From NCBI GenBank assembly GCA_900767825.1, contig CAAGAN010000038.1, forward strand, positions 74,636-138,635: a stretch of 64,000 nt of DNA, read 5' to 3'. Source of the DNA: Bacilli bacterium (lineage in GTDB: Bacteria > Bacillota_I > Bacilli_A > RFN20 > CAG-826). This document shows positions 63,837 through 64,000 of this stretch, piece by piece. The notes beneath the pieces were generated by a model, which worked only from the letters and a program-made list of their open reading frames with translations, was not told where the DNA came from and did no database searches. Numbering within the stretch: the stretch's first letter is position 1; each line of letters begins with the position of its first letter. The translations under genes and the position numbers were made by a program.

Positions 63837-63865
63837 ATTATAACGTTGCAAAAAAATATTGTCAA
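63837..63865 (-). promoter_or_regulatory. consensus promoter of the peptidase/radical SAM operon
   Basis: On the minus strand TTGACA (63865-63860), 17-base spacer, TATAAT (63842-63837), about 60 bases before the peptidase ATG. Both boxes match the sigma-A consensus exactly, which predicts strong expression unless a repressor acts. Confidence 0.88.
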
Positions 63866-63973
63866 CGCTCGGCCACCTTGATTAGTAATTACGCATACTA
63901 AACAAAGCATAAAAAGCTTTAGATTCGTCCAAGAACTTGTTTTTTGGTAGCTTTTCCAATCCTATTGACTCAC

Positions 63974-63995
63974 GTAGTATATAATTGTATACTAC
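63974..63995. repeat. 8-bp inverted repeat near window end
   Basis: GTAGTATA and TATACTAC with a six-base centre, ~110 bases upstream of the operon promoter. Could be an operator or terminator remnant; context is cut by the window edge. Confidence 0.5.
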
Positions 63996-64000
63996 TTATA

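Noticed and set aside
63889..63998. Minus-strand open stretch ending LDESKAFYALFSMRNY
   Set aside because: A TAA lies at its upstream end within the window and there is no ATG except near the stop, so it is not the tail of a gene entering from outside.
1..64000. CRISPR arrays and tRNA or rRNA genes
   Set aside because: No regularly spaced repeat-spacer array and no tRNA cloverleaf signature was seen apart from the tRNA-like ends of tmRNA; the repeats found are too few and too differently spaced.

Overview
The window looks like a chromosomal segment of a low-GC, Gram-positive-type bacterium, probably an uncultured gut lineage of the Bacilli close to Erysipelotrichales, RF39 or other Mollicutes relatives. 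This rests on AT-rich DNA, clear Shine-Dalgarno sites, TTGACA/TATAAT promoters, the gatCAB, PcrA, NAD-dependent LigA and Lgt set, a DUF1836 protein, an ECF-type ThiT with a TPP riboswitch, and an IS1634-type transposase. TGA is used as a stop, so the standard code applies. Taxonomy is inference; no rRNA or ribosomal marker is present.

Layout. 1-9.3 kb: a minus-strand operon galE (cut by the edge), DUF1836 protein, gatB-gatA-gatC, ligA, pcrA. 9.5-12.4 kb: small membrane proteins and lipoproteins of unknown role, including a 54-residue gene after asnS. 12.4-18.6 kb: asnS, the t6A genes tsaD, tsaB-rimI (fused) and tsaE, a DUF4143 ATPase behind 32-bp-spaced repeats, and a DUF402 protein. 18.9-21.3 kb: an accessory pair of unknown membrane proteins. 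21.4-24.5 kb: a membrane protein, thiT with its riboswitch, and ung. 24.5-33.8 kb: an extracellular polysaccharide locus (three GT4-type glycosyltransferases, Wzx flippase, TupA-type ATP-grasp protein, Wzy-like polymerase, lipoprotein, GT-D-like protein). 33.9-36.8 kb: ABC ATPase, small membrane protein and a flavodiiron-flavin reductase-rubredoxin fusion. 36.9-39.0 kb: a GC-rich IS1634-type element flanked by 63-bp direct repeats.

39-50 kb holds membrane transporters (MATE, YtrA-type GntR/ABC operon, MFS), a MORN-SGNH hydrolase, an ATPase broken by a nonsense codon before Walker A, tmRNA, and a protein with a degenerate Fic domain. 50.6-57.7 kb holds a DUF1189-like protein, the L-rhamnose genes rhaD-rhaA with a divergent DeoR regulator and rhaB nearby, a CPBP protease and lgt. 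58.4-59.9 kb holds a Schlafen-AlbA regulator between 65-bp direct repeats.

The most interesting part is 60.2-63.9 kb. Behind a consensus promoter lies a three-gene operon: a secreted C39/papain-like cysteine peptidase lipoprotein, a small lipoprotein ending in Gly-Gly plus a Cys-rich tail (CxxxxxCxxC), and a radical SAM/SPASM enzyme. A 47-residue ORF converges on it. I read it as a candidate surface-tethered modified-peptide system; this is inference.
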